From Pholiota molesta (Eukaryota; Basidiomycota; Agaricomycetes; Agaricales; Strophariaceae), in contig JACGCK010000007.1 in assembly GCA_014925825.1 (NCBI GenBank), forward strand, positions 496,001 through 560,000: a stretch of DNA of 64,000 nt. The letters are read 5' to 3'. The notes beneath the pieces were generated by a model. The model was not told where the DNA came from. It did no database searches and saw only the letters and a program-made list of their open reading frames with translations. Positions 12,380 to 23,224 of the stretch are shown in pieces. How positions within the stretch are numbered: position 1 is the first letter of the stretch; each line of letters opens with the position of its first letter. The position numbers and the translations under genes were made by a program.

Positions 12380-13560
12380 AGCGGACAACAATGGCTAGGA
12401 CTCGGATGGACTAAGATATACAATCCTTGACTGTCGAACGGGCCGTTAGGACTAGCGCATGACTATCAACGCATCCAAAACATGAGTGCGGAAGCGTGAA
12501 GCGATACGTCTGCTTCTACCATGAGGAGAGAGCCAACCAGCACCCATGCGATGTCACGAGCAGAGGAAAATTAAAGCGCGGCCCGAGTTGGTGTACTGTA
12601 GAGCGCAGATGACCACAAGTTCGGCTTCTTTTAGGGAGTTTGGAGAGGACAAGAACCACTACTAGAGGAAGCAGAAGGCTTGATTATTGAAAGTCCTCTG
12701 CTGAAAGAAACAAAGCCAGATTTTGCCGAGAATGACTGATTAGAATTTGGTTTGAAAATCTCCTTGCTGTCTTCTTGAACATGATAGTAATGTTTCATCA
12801 TCAAAGTATGTCCAGGCATGAAGCAAGAGATGCAATTGTTCATAGTCGTTATAACTACGACCTGGAAAAGTTGACGAGGTATGCATCATTGATCACTGAC
12901 GTGGACAACGATAACTATTGTCCACGTCGAACTTGACATCCAAATTCGAATGTTGACATGTTGAGAGGATTGAAATTTGCGACGCCATTTCACGTAAATT
13001 TGAGATTTTCCAGAGACTTTTCGTTGGGATAGCGATTAACCTGCGGGGCGATACGGTGAGGTACTAGGATGGTGGCACGTCGAAAGAGGATGCGGGAAAA
13101 GTTTTGGTTTAATTTCAGCACAATACATAATTTATGGTAATTCTCTAAAAGGGCATAAACCTTGGAAGAAGACTCACACGCCAAGGACATCGCGACAGAT
13201 TTGGTGCACTCTCTCCTTCTGAAGGTTGTCTGAAGGATTTCACTTTTGTGTAACTCCCAGTTCACCCCCTTTATTATTATAGCCTGTGCATTGACGCAGC
13301 CGCTCGGAGAAAGAGTCACCTCGAAGATAAACAACATCGGTTAGCGGAGATTACATCAGCAGAATAAGGCCAAATCAGAGGCCCGTGGATATAATTGCGT
13401 TTCTTTCATAAAGGGTCGACTGCGTCGCCTCAGACCTGGCTGGGTGATTTTTGTTCTTGTTCACGTTAGGATTGTGTATACACTGTAGAACTTTGTCACT
13501 ATTCAATCAATATTACTTATATACATATCAAAAATTATAAGAAGCGAGGTTGTTATTTAT
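12380..13560. other. No gene recognised; promoter side of the glycosidase
   Basis: This holds the upstream region of the minus-strand glycosidase, then AT-rich sequence. A minus-strand frame of 115 codons (13337-12990) has no recognisable domain and is not called. Confidence 0.4.
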
Positions 13561-15080
13561 TCATTGGTCGATGCTACAGAACCTCGTCTGCTGGGCAGCG
13601 ACCGCGCCAGCCAGAACGCGCCGCTCGCCGTCGAGTTACTTGCGAGGCGATGGCATCGTCCGTCCTCTCGCCTGCCACCTCGCTCATCCGTGCCTCCAGG
13701 CTTTCGCAGCCCCCACCCGCACCCGATTGCCATCGTCCTTCGCAGCAACAGCGCCATCCGTCGTGCCCAGCCATTCTTGAGGCGATGCGCGTGCGGCTCG
13801 TGCGCGAGCCTGTCTGGTACGTCCCCAGAAGTCCGTGCCGCCGCCCCCACTGACGAGATCTCTGCTCCCCTTCCCGCAGTGCACGCCGCCATCCAGGACG
13901 AACGACTCGTATAGGGAGGGGCTTAGGGTTTAGCACGAGAGTCGGCGGGTGCGCGTCAGGGGTCGGCAGGCGTCGAGAAGATAGGGAATCGGTGGGCGCA
14001 AGCGTGCGCGGGTGGTAAGCGGCGCGTTCGTGCCCTATCGTGCATGAGCTAAGTTCTGAGCTAACTACCCCGTCGTCAGTGATGCCTGCACACCGTCACC
14101 TTGAGTTCAGACGTACCATATAGGCGGTCTCGCGTCCTTGCGAGCCCGCTGTCTTCCGCATCGTACAACCCTACACATTCCATCCAACGTGCGGGTGGCC
14201 TGCTCCGTCGCTAGGTCTTGGAATCGCCGTCGAGATCGCAAAGTGTTGTCGAGGGCGAGTGCGAACGGCGGGTGTGGTACGGCGGGGCTCTGTCGACATC
14301 GACTTCGACTTGTTGCGAATCGTCGCACACGGCCGATGGGTTTGGCGGCTGCGAGCGCCGTTTGAGTTGGAGTGGCGAGGAGCGCTGGGGGTCGAGGTAA
14401 GCACGGATGCAGCACAACGATAGGGAACTCACCTTGACCGCTAGCATTTAAGTAGCCTCCCGCGGCGCCGAACGATGGGCCTGGTGTTCAACGCGTCGTC
14501 GTCGAGCACTGCACTTCGCAGGGCGTCGACTCGGCGTCGTCGTGGATGGTGAGACCACGGTTCTGCGGCGGAAAATGTATCCTCGCCGGCGCAAGGTCAG
14601 ATGCGGTCAGGTACCGTGCGTGCCCTGCGGTGCAAACGCGTCATCAGTTTGTGCTGCACGCCGTGGCAATGAGCTTGGACATACCGTATGTGCGCCCTCG
14701 TGTCCTGTCGAGCCCGGTGCCGTGTCACTCTGCCCATACCTCGCGATATTTGGCTGACGTCCTCGTCCCATGCCCTTCCATCCGATTGAATCGCCGTCGT
14801 CGTCGAGGGCGGGAAGAACGGCGGGGGTAGCAGCGGCGGGCCTCCGTCGTTGTCGTCTTCAGCTGCAATGTCGCTGCGAGTCGTGGTAGGCGGCCGACGG
14901 GATTGGAGGACACGAACACCGTTCGAGTTGGCGGCGAGACGCTGGGACAGCCGAGGTAAGCGTAGATTCAGAGGATTGAGAAGGAACTTACGACATTCGT
15001 GAGCTCGAGCCGCCCTGCGCGAGGTCCCAGCCCTGTCCCAGCCTAAGTACGAGCTCAACGCGTTAACCGAGAAGGGCAAA
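13561..15080. repeat. GC-rich diverged tandem repeat units
   Basis: A block much richer in GC than its flanks. Two segments near 14110-14420 and 14680-14990 align through a series of shared landmarks: CGTACCATATAGGCGG versus CATACCGTATGTGCGC, then GAATCGCCGTCG in both, GTTGTCGAGGGCG versus CGTCGTCGAGGGCG, and GAGTTGGAGTGGCGAGG versus GAGTTGGCGGCGAGACG. Spacing is about 570 bp. Long frames appear on all strands because of the GC content. A 160-codon minus frame (15079-14597) starts only with a non-ATG codon. I do not call a gene. A string near 15050 (GAGCTCAACGCGTTAACCGA) recurs at 16008, just past the fold-back element. Confidence 0.5.
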
Positions 15081-15173
15081 TGTATTAGTCATGGTTGATT
15101 CTGATTGGGGGGCGAGACTCTGATTTGTATCTATTTGTTTTTGGGCGGGAATTGTCCAAGAATCCCTACATGA

Positions 15174-16004
15174 CACGTCGGGGGCGCCAAACTTTGGAGG
15201 CCCTCTAAAGATTGGTCCCAAAGTTTGACCCATAGGTCACATATGGAATTAGCTATGGAATGAATTTATATTTTATCTGCGGAGTGTATTTGTAGAATGT
15301 CCCATTTATTCTCTTTGGAATAACGTGTGCACCCTATCTGTAGACGATTCCAAATATTTTCTGCAAAGACAGCGCACAGGTTGGCGTAAATTATATCTGT
15401 GGGATTGTCTGCAGAGACCTTTCATATGTAATCTGTGGAGTTCTTCTAAAGAGAATTGTAAAGATAATCTGCAGGCCAACCTGTAGAAAGTCTCTGCAGA
15501 TTATCTGTAGAGTGAAGTTACAGAAGTCTCCAAAGGTTTCTCCAAAGATTATCTGCGGGGACTCTCCAAAGGTAAATCGGTAGGCTCATCCGGGTCACGT
15601 GACTATCTTTGGGGCCCCTCCGCAGATAATCTTTGGAGAAACCTTTGGAGACTTCTATAACTTCACTCTACAGATAATCTGCAGAGACTTTCTACAGGTT
15701 GGCCTGCAGGTTATCTTTACAATTCTCTTCAGAAGAACTCCACAGATTACATATGAAAGGTCTCTGCAGGAAATCCCGCAGATATAATTTACGCCAGCCT
15801 GTGAACTGTCTTTGCAGAAAATATTTGGAATTGTCTACAGAAAGGATGCACACGTTATCCCAAAGATAATAAATAGGGCGTTCTACAAATACACTCCGCA
15901 GATAAAATATAAGTTGATTCCATAGCTAATTCCATATGTAACCTATGGGTCAAACTTTGGGACCAATCTTTAGAGGGCCTCCAAAGTTTGGCGCCCCCGA
16001 CGTG
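15174..16004. mobile_element. 831-bp fold-back (long inverted repeat) MITE
   Basis: Almost the entire element is one inverted repeat with arms of about 400 bp around a centre near 15590 (GGTCACGTGAC). The left end CACGTCGGGGGCGCCAAAC is matched by the reverse complement at the right end (GGCGCCCCCGACGTG). Landmarks repeated in mirror order include CTCTAAAGATTGGTCCCAAA, ATTAGCTATGGAAT and ACTCCGCAGATAAAATAT. TGA flanks both sides (15171-15173 and 16005-16007), a probable 3-bp target duplication. Ends beginning CAC plus a 3-bp duplication fit a CACTA-type non-autonomous element; this assignment is inference. There is no coding capacity. Confidence 0.85.
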
Positions 16005-16128
16005 TGAGAGCTCAACGCGTTGACCGAAAAAGGCAAGTGCTTGAGATGTTTGGATATGTTTGCAAAGTTGAATTTCGACCGGGTGGGACCTAGCTTAACA
16101 GCCAGGTGAATCCACCATCCACAGCTGC

Positions 16129-17282
16129 ATGGAATCGCTGAATCTCAATACCCTCGCCAGCTCGCTTCCGTCGCAGCAGAATGCAGAGAAGGAGCTGCTT
16201 AACGATTTCAAAGGTACGCCTCTCACCCTGCCCGCCATCGTCCCTCGCTGACTCGAACTCCCACTTACCAACCAACCCACCCACCCACCCACTCGCCCCC
16301 GTCTGCATCGCAGCCGCCGCCCTGAGCATCACGACGCTCTACCGCTCCTCGCGCAAGACCTCGAAGCGGGCGTACAACGCGGGCTACGCCGCGGCGTGCC
16401 AGGACCTGCTCGCCTTCGTGCAGCAGGGCGTCTCCGCGGGGGACGTGGGCCCGGGGGGCCCGTCGCACGCCGTCGAGGGCGGCGGCATGACGATCGGGCG
16501 GGTCATGGACTGGACGGAGGCCCGCGTCGAGGCGATCCGCGCGCGCGAGGAGGAGGAGGAGGAGGATGAGGAGCGGGAGAAGGGCGGGGAGCGGGCGGCG
16601 CCGAGGCCACCTACAGGCGGCCCCGCGGTGGCGAAGGCGGAGGAGCGGAAAACTGGGGCGGCGGCGGCGTCGTCGAGTCGGACGAAGGACAATGTGAGTT
16701 TCGAGGGTTGTGTGGTAACTGTGAAGAGTATCGCTAAATTTTCCGTTATCGCAGACATCATCACTGCCGACACCACACTCGCCCATTACAAACTCTAGTA
16801 TGCACCCGCCGTCGCTTCCGCCATCGCCCTCACCACCACCGCAGGCGACCCTATCGCGATCCACATCGCGGCCAAACAAAGTCCGGCCAGCGCCAACCAA
16901 GGACTCATTCCATCCCACCGTCCAGCCGACGCACTTCACCCCTTCCCCCTTCCTCTCCGAGGCCTACGAGCCGCCCGTGCCCGAGCCGCCGCTCGTCATC
17001 GGCGCGGGCGCGAAGCGGCGGCACGCGGTGATGATGATGCTCGACCACAGCGCGCCCCTCGGCGGGCCGTCGACCGCGGGCGCGCCGCCCGGCGGCAACG
17101 GGGGCGCGGCGAATGGCGGGGGCACCGCTGGCTCCGGCCTGAGCAAGCGCCGGACGCGGAGCGCGCGCGGGGTGCACCAGCTGCAGCCGCACAACTCGAA
17201 CATCAGCGTGGTGCAGATGTCGCCGGAGGACATGGACATCGAGGAGGACGGGCGGGAGCGGAAGCGCGTTGCGCGGCGATGA
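16129..17282 (+). CDS. HAPSTR1 / DUF4588 family protein
   Basis: Three exons, 16129-16213, 16314-16693 and 16755-17282, join in phase to give 330 aa. Residues about 22-66 contain the block FKAAALSITTLYRSS followed by AYNAGYAAACQDLLAFV. This resembles the conserved core of the C16orf72/HAPSTR1 family, which in animals works with the ubiquitin ligase HUWE1 in stress responses. The remainder is low complexity: an acidic Glu run (about 108-120), Pro/Gly/Ala-rich linkers, and basic patches (KRRTRSARG, ERKRVARR) suggesting nuclear location. The C-terminus has an acidic motif, EDMDIEED. The link to stress signalling in this organism is inference. The first intron (100 nt) carries a CCCACC minirepeat. 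Confidence 0.75.
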
Positions 17283-18302
17283 TTTTTTTCCTTTTCCTTT
17301 TTCCCTTTTCCCTTTCTTTTAATTTATCACTCTTGCATCTCACCGGAGGACGGCGGTCCAGTGCACCTTTCTTTCCTTTCCTTGTTTCTTCTCTCTCGCG
17401 TCCTGCATCATCCATCCATCTTTCTTTTTTCATCTTATCACCACAATTGCGATTCCCCTGCCCTTGCTGTGTAACCTTCCTTTCTCTTGCATATCATCAT
17501 CATAGTCCCATCAGTCCAACTCACGCAACAACACACGCTTCCAACTTCCCATCCTATTATTTTACTATTTCGTAGCAGTAGTTTTTCCCCCACCCCTTTT
17601 ACCGTACATCCTTTTTACGACACCCAATGTCTTACGAATTTCCAATGTGACGACTACCGTGTGGAGAACTGGGTAGTGAAGGTCGCTGAAGGACCATCTC
17701 TGGATAGTGGCTCTTATGGAACAATGCGGAGTGGTGTAGCTGCGACTATAGATAGTTGTCCTGGCTTTATAGTTATCGCGCAATTAAGTACATCTCTTCC
17801 ATCCAAGTTCTGAAGTTCAGCTTCGTCGCGGTTAGCAGGACGCGAGCTGCAGACTCAAATTTTTATGTTACTTTACTACTGTGAGATGGTTATTGAAGCT
17901 TGAACAGGACTATATTCTTATATGCAATTCAGGCAGTAGGTATGTGAAGGATATAGAATATGTATGGGAGCAGCGAGGCAGGCTAAGATAAGAGAAACAA
18001 GTTGGTATGGTACACTTTTGGGTTAGGAGGGTGAGTTAATATAGTACAAGATGAGACGAGAACGGCGGCGGGCTGGGATCGATGCCAGTGGCGACGAGGA
18101 TGTAGAGGAAGTGTTCCCCTCGCCTCTGCATCCCATGCCACTCAGCTGGACGCCGCGACCCTCTTCCACCGGCCGCGGATACGCAAGGGCAGCCGCGTGC
18201 GCGCTCTTCCAAAATTTAGCGCCAATGCAATTCCAACGTCCGTCAGTCTCGGGCTACGGCAGCCACCCCGCGGCCCCTGCACGGCCTCCAGATATTCGGC
18301 GC
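17283..18302. other. Intergenic; 3' flanks of two converging genes
   Basis: Begins with a long pyrimidine-rich stretch typical of a 3' untranslated region and terminator area, then ordinary AT-richer sequence. I see no gene. Confidence 0.4.
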
Positions 18303-18689
18303 CTACTGTCTCCGGGCGACCATCACGACCCTTAGACTTTCCACCAAAATATCCAGGGCGGCGCACATACGCAATATAAGCACGTTGCGTGCTTCTATGC
18401 GCTTTAAAGCTGCCAACATCTCGGCCATGCACTCCCTGCGCTGCGCCGCTTTTCGCGCGCGACGCCCGGTACCCCGCGTATGCCCCGGCGCCTTAAGTTT
18501 CGTCGCCTCCGCCGCTGCTGCTCGTGCTCTTGCCCTCGCCAGCAGTTCCCGGGAAGAGATGGCGGTGGGGCGCGCAGGGGGCGCCGGGGCGGCGTCCACC
18601 GCCCGTTTTGGCCGTTTTGCGTGCATCTTGCGCACGCGCAAGCGTGCGGCCTCGCGGATGGCGGCTGCGGAGGTGTCCGTGTCGGCCAT
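18303..18689 (-). CDS. Hypothetical small basic helical protein
   Basis: A single-exon frame of 128 aa starting at a good ATG (18689). It is rich in Ala, Arg and Lys and predicted largely helical, for example RELLARARARAAAAEATKL and RECMAEMLAALKRIEARNVL. The last 40 residues are amphipathic with regular hydrophobic spacing, suggestive of a coiled coil. I do not recognise the family. The overlapping frames in this GC-rich segment are probably shadows. The gene lies convergent to the DUF4588 gene. Confidence is limited because GC-rich DNA keeps frames open by chance. Confidence 0.45.
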   Translation of the reverse strand: MADTDTSAAAIREAARLRVRKMHAKRPKRAVDAAPAPPARPTAISSRELLARARARAAAAEATKLKAPGHTRGTGRRARKAAQRRECMAEMLAALKRIEARNVLILRMCAALDILVESLRVVMVARRQ

Positions 18690-19041
18690 GGTGCAGTTCA
18701 GATGGAGGTTGCAACCAGAGGTGGGCAGGATGGGAAGCCACTCGATCGTATTTAGGGTAGGTTTTGAATGAATTTACGTCATTGAAAGCCAACTAATCAT
18801 CCCGCGGTCGGCGCGGCCTTTCTTCACGTTCTGAACGCGGGCGAACGAAAGTCAGATACAGTAAATCCTCAAGCCATTAATATTGCAATGCATCAAGGTG
18901 CACCGACTTCATATGTCAAAATCTTGCTTGGATTAGAAGAAGCGGTAGTTACTTTGGAGGGCCGACAGTTCTTTCTAGGCGGACCCATCATATGAGACGA
19001 TAAATCATAGAATCTATAGGAAAAGAAGGCACAAAAAGACA
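18690..19041. other. Intergenic
   Basis: This separates the start of the minus-strand hypothetical gene (18689) from the 3' end of the minus-strand MICOS gene (19042). No feature is seen. Confidence 0.4.
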
Positions 19042-20027
19042 TCATACTACCCTCTTGCCCTCCTCCACCTTCTTCTCCGCCTCCTCTACTTTTGATGCAC
19101 CCACAGCGCCGGCCTCCGCCACCGCCTTGCCCACCGCGCGCTCCCCCTCCGCGGCCGTCGCCAGCTGCCACCCCAACGTCTCCTTGAGCTTCAGCCCCGT
19201 CGCCTTCTGGATCCCCTCCACCGCCTCCACCGCGCCGCGCTCCACCTTCTCGCGCCCCTCCGCCGCCGCCTCGCGCACGCGCGCCCACGCCATCCCCGCG
19301 TGCGCCTTCCCCACTTCGTGCTTCTCCGCCACAGTGGGGAGATAGGTGTCCTCGAGGCTGCCGAGGTACGCGGTGAGGTTGGCGGTGGTCTTGGGGAGGA
19401 AGTGGTGCGCGGCGAGCGCGAGGGCGAGCGGGGGGAGGAGCGCGCGCGTCGGGCGGGAGCGCGTGCGCGCGAGGACGGAGGCGGTGAGGCCGGCGATGCC
19501 CGTGTAGAGCAGGCCCGGGGTGAGGGCTTCGTCGGGCGCGAGGATGGATTTGACGCGGTCTATTGGGGACGAGGAAGAGAGGGGGGAGAGGGAGAGGTCA
19601 GTGGGTTAAGGAGGGGGGAAGGTGGGTAGGGACGTGCTTTCTACGGCGTGCTCGACGCCGATCCAGTGCGATACCCAGCTCTGGACGTGCGCGTGGGCGT
19701 CGGCGTAGGTGCGCAAGACGTGGCGGCGGACGACGCCGATCTCGTGCTCGAGTTTGCTGGGTGATTCGACGAGGAGGATCTCCGGGTCCGGTTCGGGATA
19801 TATGGACAGCTGTGCAGCACAAGATAGGATGTAAGTACATGGATAGGGTGCAGGTTTGCTGGGAGCTGTAGGCTGACCTTCTGTGGCGAGTCGTGTAGCC
19901 CCACAGCCGTTCCGGCGACTGTTGCGGAGAGGAACGCCCTCCTTGGCTAGAAAGTCGAGTTAGTATCTCTGAGCGGTGATATGGATCTTCATGATGTCCT
20001 TACCAGTCGAGAAGCCGTCCGAAACAT
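19042..20027 (-). CDS. MICOS complex subunit, apolipoprotein O-like (MIC26/MIC27 family)
   Basis: Four exons, 20027-20004, 19946-19878, 19809-19638 and 19559-19042, give 260 aa. The N-terminus (MFRTASRLPRRAFLSATVAG) is basic and then hydrophobic, as in inner-membrane MICOS subunits. Next comes the family hallmark LSIYPEPDPEILLVESPSK and a conserved IGVVRRHV segment. A second hydrophobic region (about 110-150) and a long charged, Ala-rich helical tail follow. The complex shapes cristae junctions, and apolipoprotein O-like subunits bind cardiolipin (family knowledge). The third intron appears to be GC-AG: only the donor A|GCACGT keeps phase into AACCGCGTCAAA. A truncated inverted copy lies at 8836-9390. 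Confidence 0.85.
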
Positions 20028-20447
20028 GTCTAGAGAGAGGGATTAATGATACAAAAGAGCTTGCACGTCGGGCACGAACGGTCCACAAACACTGACACAG
20101 GTTGTTTGGTTCAACGGGTGGTGCATAATACGGCCCCAAAGCCGCCGCAAGTTCAGCTGGCAACTTCTTTTGCTTGAACGTCAATCTTCTCCCTGGCTTC
20201 TGGTGCGCGAGACATATGCTTTCTTTTGATTTTTTATTGACAAGGGACTCAAGACCCAGGACTCAGCAAGCTGTGGTCATTGGTTAGGTACTAGCTTGAA
20301 CGAGCTCGCGATATCTGTCTCCTCCATAATCTGCTGGCGACTTATGGCGTTCTCGGATCCCATCTTTTAACGCTTTTGCGCGATGGAAGCCTCCAGGAAG
20401 GTGGCAGGGCCCAGGCGCGTGGCATCGATTTTATCAACGGAACATAT

Positions 20448-20464
20448 CACGTGTGGGCGCCTAA
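20448..20464 (+). promoter_or_regulatory. CACGTG + GGGCGCCTAA module, RBR gene 1
   Basis: CACGTG at 20448 is followed immediately by TGGGCGCCTAA, about 105 bp before the ATG at 20569. The same pair precedes all four genes of the array. E-box-like CACGTG sites bind bHLH or bZIP factors in fungi; the GGGCGCCTAA part is not one I recognise. Confidence 0.6.
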
Positions 20465-20568
20465 TGCCCGACCTGTGTCCTTCAGTCAGACGAACCCTGG
20501 ACGAACCCTCGCCTGGCCATCGATCGCCCTTCCGCTTCGCCCACACTAACCCAGCACGCCCACCCAGC

Positions 20569-22708
20569 ATGGACGCCGAGACCGCAGCGCTTATCGCTGC
20601 CCTGGTGCGTGAGGAGGAGGTCGCTGCCCAGGACAGGCTGGTGGCGGAGATGGTGTCGCGCGGAGAGGAAATACCGCCTTTAACCCCGGAGCAGAGGCGC
20701 GTGCACGACCCTGCCCCCCTGACGCAGCCCGATTCTCCAGAACCGTGAGTTGTGCCTAAACAGTTCCGCTTCTGGGGCCGAAGATGACGTCGAACTTTGC
20801 ATGCAGTGATGCTGGTGTGGCTCAAGCTAAGCAGCGCGTGGAAAAGACACGACCTGAGATCATCGAAATGCATTCCAGCTCTGATTTATCACCTGCGGTT
20901 CTTGAACCTGATACGGCCTCCGAAAAGGATGCTGATACCGTCGCGCTGAACGTCCCAATCATCTTCGAAGACCTCGGACAGGTCCCCGCTGGGCCCACGG
21001 CTAAATCCAGCACGGACGACGATCACCTATACGCGAGCAGCTGGGCCGCCGCCCTGATCACCGACGCTGCCTATCCGGAAGCGCTGATCACCGCAGAAGA
21101 AGCCGCTGTACACGACCACCAACCTGAGATTATCGAAACCCAATCCAGTTCTAATTTATCGCCTACCGTTCTTCAGCCTGATACGGCTTACGAAAAGGAT
21201 GCCGATACCGTCGCGCTGAACGCCCCAATCATCCTCGAAGACCTCGGACAGGTCCCCGCTGGGCCCACGGCCAAATCCAGCACGAAGGACGATGACCTAC
21301 ACGTTAGCAGCTGGGCCGTGATCACCGACGCTGCCTATCCAGAAGCGCTGATCACCGCAGAAGAAGCCGCTGTACACGACAACCAACCTGAGATTATCGA
21401 AACCCCATCCAGTTCTAATCCATTGCCAGCGGTTCTTCAGCTTGATACGGCCTCCGAAAAGGACGCTGATACAGTCGCGCTGAATACCCCACTCGCCTTC
21501 GAAGACCTCGGACAGGTCCCCGCTGCGCCCACGGCCAAATACAGCACGGACAACGATCATCTATACGCCAGCAGCTTGGCCGCCGCCCTGATCACCGATG
21601 CGGCATATCTGGAAGCGCTGATCATCGCGGAAGAAGCTGCGGTGCACGACAGGCTCGCAGCGGAAATGCTGTCGCGGGGAGAGGCGCTGCCGCCTTTGAC
21701 CCCAGCGCAGAGTCGGCTTTTGGATCCTGCATTTAATATGCATCCTGAACTGGCAATAACGTGAGGAGACGCTGACCATTATCCGATTTGATTTATTTGA
21801 TTCTGATGATTGTTTGGACTGCGCAGCGCTGCAGAAATTTCTCCAGCTGTACAGCATGTCGAAACGAAGTCGTCTGGAAAGAAAGCCGTCCGTTCTGCAA
21901 GTCCTGCCGGTAATACACAGGCGTTGTATACTACTGTTGACTGGGGTGCACTCGAGGAATACACCGATTGGAATACGAACGCTTCAGTTCTTGCCAATAC
22001 TCAAAAGCCCCAGCCCGAGTTCGACTATCTTTCTCTGTCTGCCGGCCCAAGTGTTAATCGGAATAAATGGTATCCATCTGATTCATCCACCAATAGGTAT
22101 TTCAAACTCACATCATTTCCAGGGTCCAATGTACCGTCTGCTACGACTCGTTAAAGTACAGCGATGCTTTGCAGACGCCCTGCGACCACAACTACTGCAC
22201 CAACTGCATCGTCGCCCTCGTCAAAAAGTTTACACGGGACGAGACGTACTTCCCACTCCGCTGCTGCGAACAACCGATCCCGCCCAGCGCCGTCGACGCC
22301 TTCCTCTCCTCCGCGCTCCGCGCCACCTTCGCGCAGAAGCACGCCGAGTTCAGCGTCCCCGCGCCCGACCGCCTCTACTGCGCGCAGCCCGCCTGCTCCG
22401 CGTTCCTCGGGTCCGCATCGGCGGAAGGCGCCAGTGGCGGTGGGGGGACGGGCACCGCGCTCGCGTGCCCCACGTGCGGGCACGCAGTGTGCGTGCGGTG
22501 CAGGCAGCCGGCGCACGGCGACGAGGGGTGTGCGGCGCACGCGGGCACGGCGCAGCTGCGCGCGCTGGCGCGGACGGAGCGGTGGCAGACGTGCGTGGGG
22601 TGCGGGAGCGTGGTGGAGCGCGTGGAGGGGTGCTCCCATATGACGTGTCGGTGCGGGACGCAGTTCTGCTACCAGTGTGCGGCGCGCTGGAAGACGTGCG
22701 CGTGTTAG
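20569..22708 (+). CDS. RBR (RING-IBR-RING) E3 ubiquitin ligase, array copy 1
   Basis: Four exons, 20569-20744, 20807-21760, 21827-22069 and 22123-22708, give 652 aa. Residues 1-60 are the array-specific start MDAETAALIAALVREEE. Exon 2 carries three tandem copies of an 88-90-residue unit beginning PEIIE and ending ALITAEEAAVHD. Exon 3 holds the linker GALEEYTDWNTNASV. Exon 4 codes RING1 (CTVC ... CDHNYCTNC), an IBR (CAQPACSAF ... CPTCGHAVCVRC) and RING2 with HMTCRCGTQFCYQC, whose Cys is the expected ubiquitin-thioester residue. RBR ligases accept ubiquitin from an E2 on RING2 and pass it to the substrate. The protein ends shortly after RING2 (WKTCAC), without the C-terminal zinc-ribbon tail seen in copy 4. 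The in-frame ATG at 20383 was not used because the paralogues share only the part from 20569. Confidence 0.85.
20853..21650 (+). repeat. Three tandem ~267-bp coding repeats
   Basis: Copies begin at 20853, 21123 and 21387, each with CCTGAGAT(C/T)ATCGAAA. Periods of 270 and 264 bp keep the frame; the second copy lacks two codons (SSWAVITD versus SSWAAALITD). High similarity suggests recent unequal exchange or slippage. The last copy runs into the conserved LAAEMLSRGEALPPLTPAQ segment also found once in the other array members. Confidence 0.9.
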
Positions 22709-23224
22709 CGGGTGATGGGGGTGTTCGGGGCTGTGGGAATGCATGCATGTCGGCGACGAGCGATCGAAAATATCATTTTTTTCACAAATCTCTCAGGCTA
22801 TGCTTTGTGATTTATTGGGGTCAGGCTGCTGGAATTGCGAGCTGCAAGATCTCCCTTCTTTTGAATTCTTATTGACATGATTGACCCATTCGGTCCAATA
22901 GCAAAACTGACTTTTTTTTTGATAGTCAGGACTCTGGATTCTGGGCAGCCTGTTCTTTCTTTGATGAAGGACATATTCTATCGGCGACTTATGGAGCTCT
23001 CGGATCTCATCTTTTGAGGTTTCCGCGCGCCGGAAGCCTCCTGGAAGGTGGTAGGTGCGTGGCATCGATTCAGCATGGAACATCACGTGTGGGCGCCTAA
23101 TGCCCAACTCGTGTCCTTCAGTCAGACGAATACCTCGCCTGGCCATCGATCGCCCTTCCGCTTCACGCCACCATCTCGCGTATCAGCCCGATTCTCCCAC
23201 ATCAACCCAGTACGCCCACCCAGC
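22709..23224 (+). repeat. Duplicated flank of the RBR array
   Basis: The 3' flank of copy 1 (GTGATTTATTGGGGTCAGGC, about 22807) recurs near 25878 as GTGATTTTTTGGGGCCAGGC. The segment before copy 2 (about 23000-23130) repeats the segment before copy 1 (about 20360-20510). The array therefore duplicated as units containing gene plus promoter. A poly-T tract is at about 22910. Confidence 0.7.
23084..23100 (+). promoter_or_regulatory. CACGTG + GGGCGCCTAA module, array copy 2
   Basis: The spacing and sequence are those found before copy 1 (CACGTGTGGGCGCCTAA), 125 bp before the ATG at 23225. The surrounding 100 bp is also conserved, so shared descent alone could explain it. Confidence 0.6.

Noticed and set aside
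16265..17239. Long minus-strand frames opposite the DUF4588 gene
   Set aside because: Shadows of a GC-rich coding region; the plus-strand exons have splice support and a recognisable family core.
20383..20568. Upstream in-frame start for RBR copy 1
   Set aside because: Paralogues share protein similarity only from 20569; the upstream part is promoter DNA shared at the nucleotide level and contains the CACGTG module.
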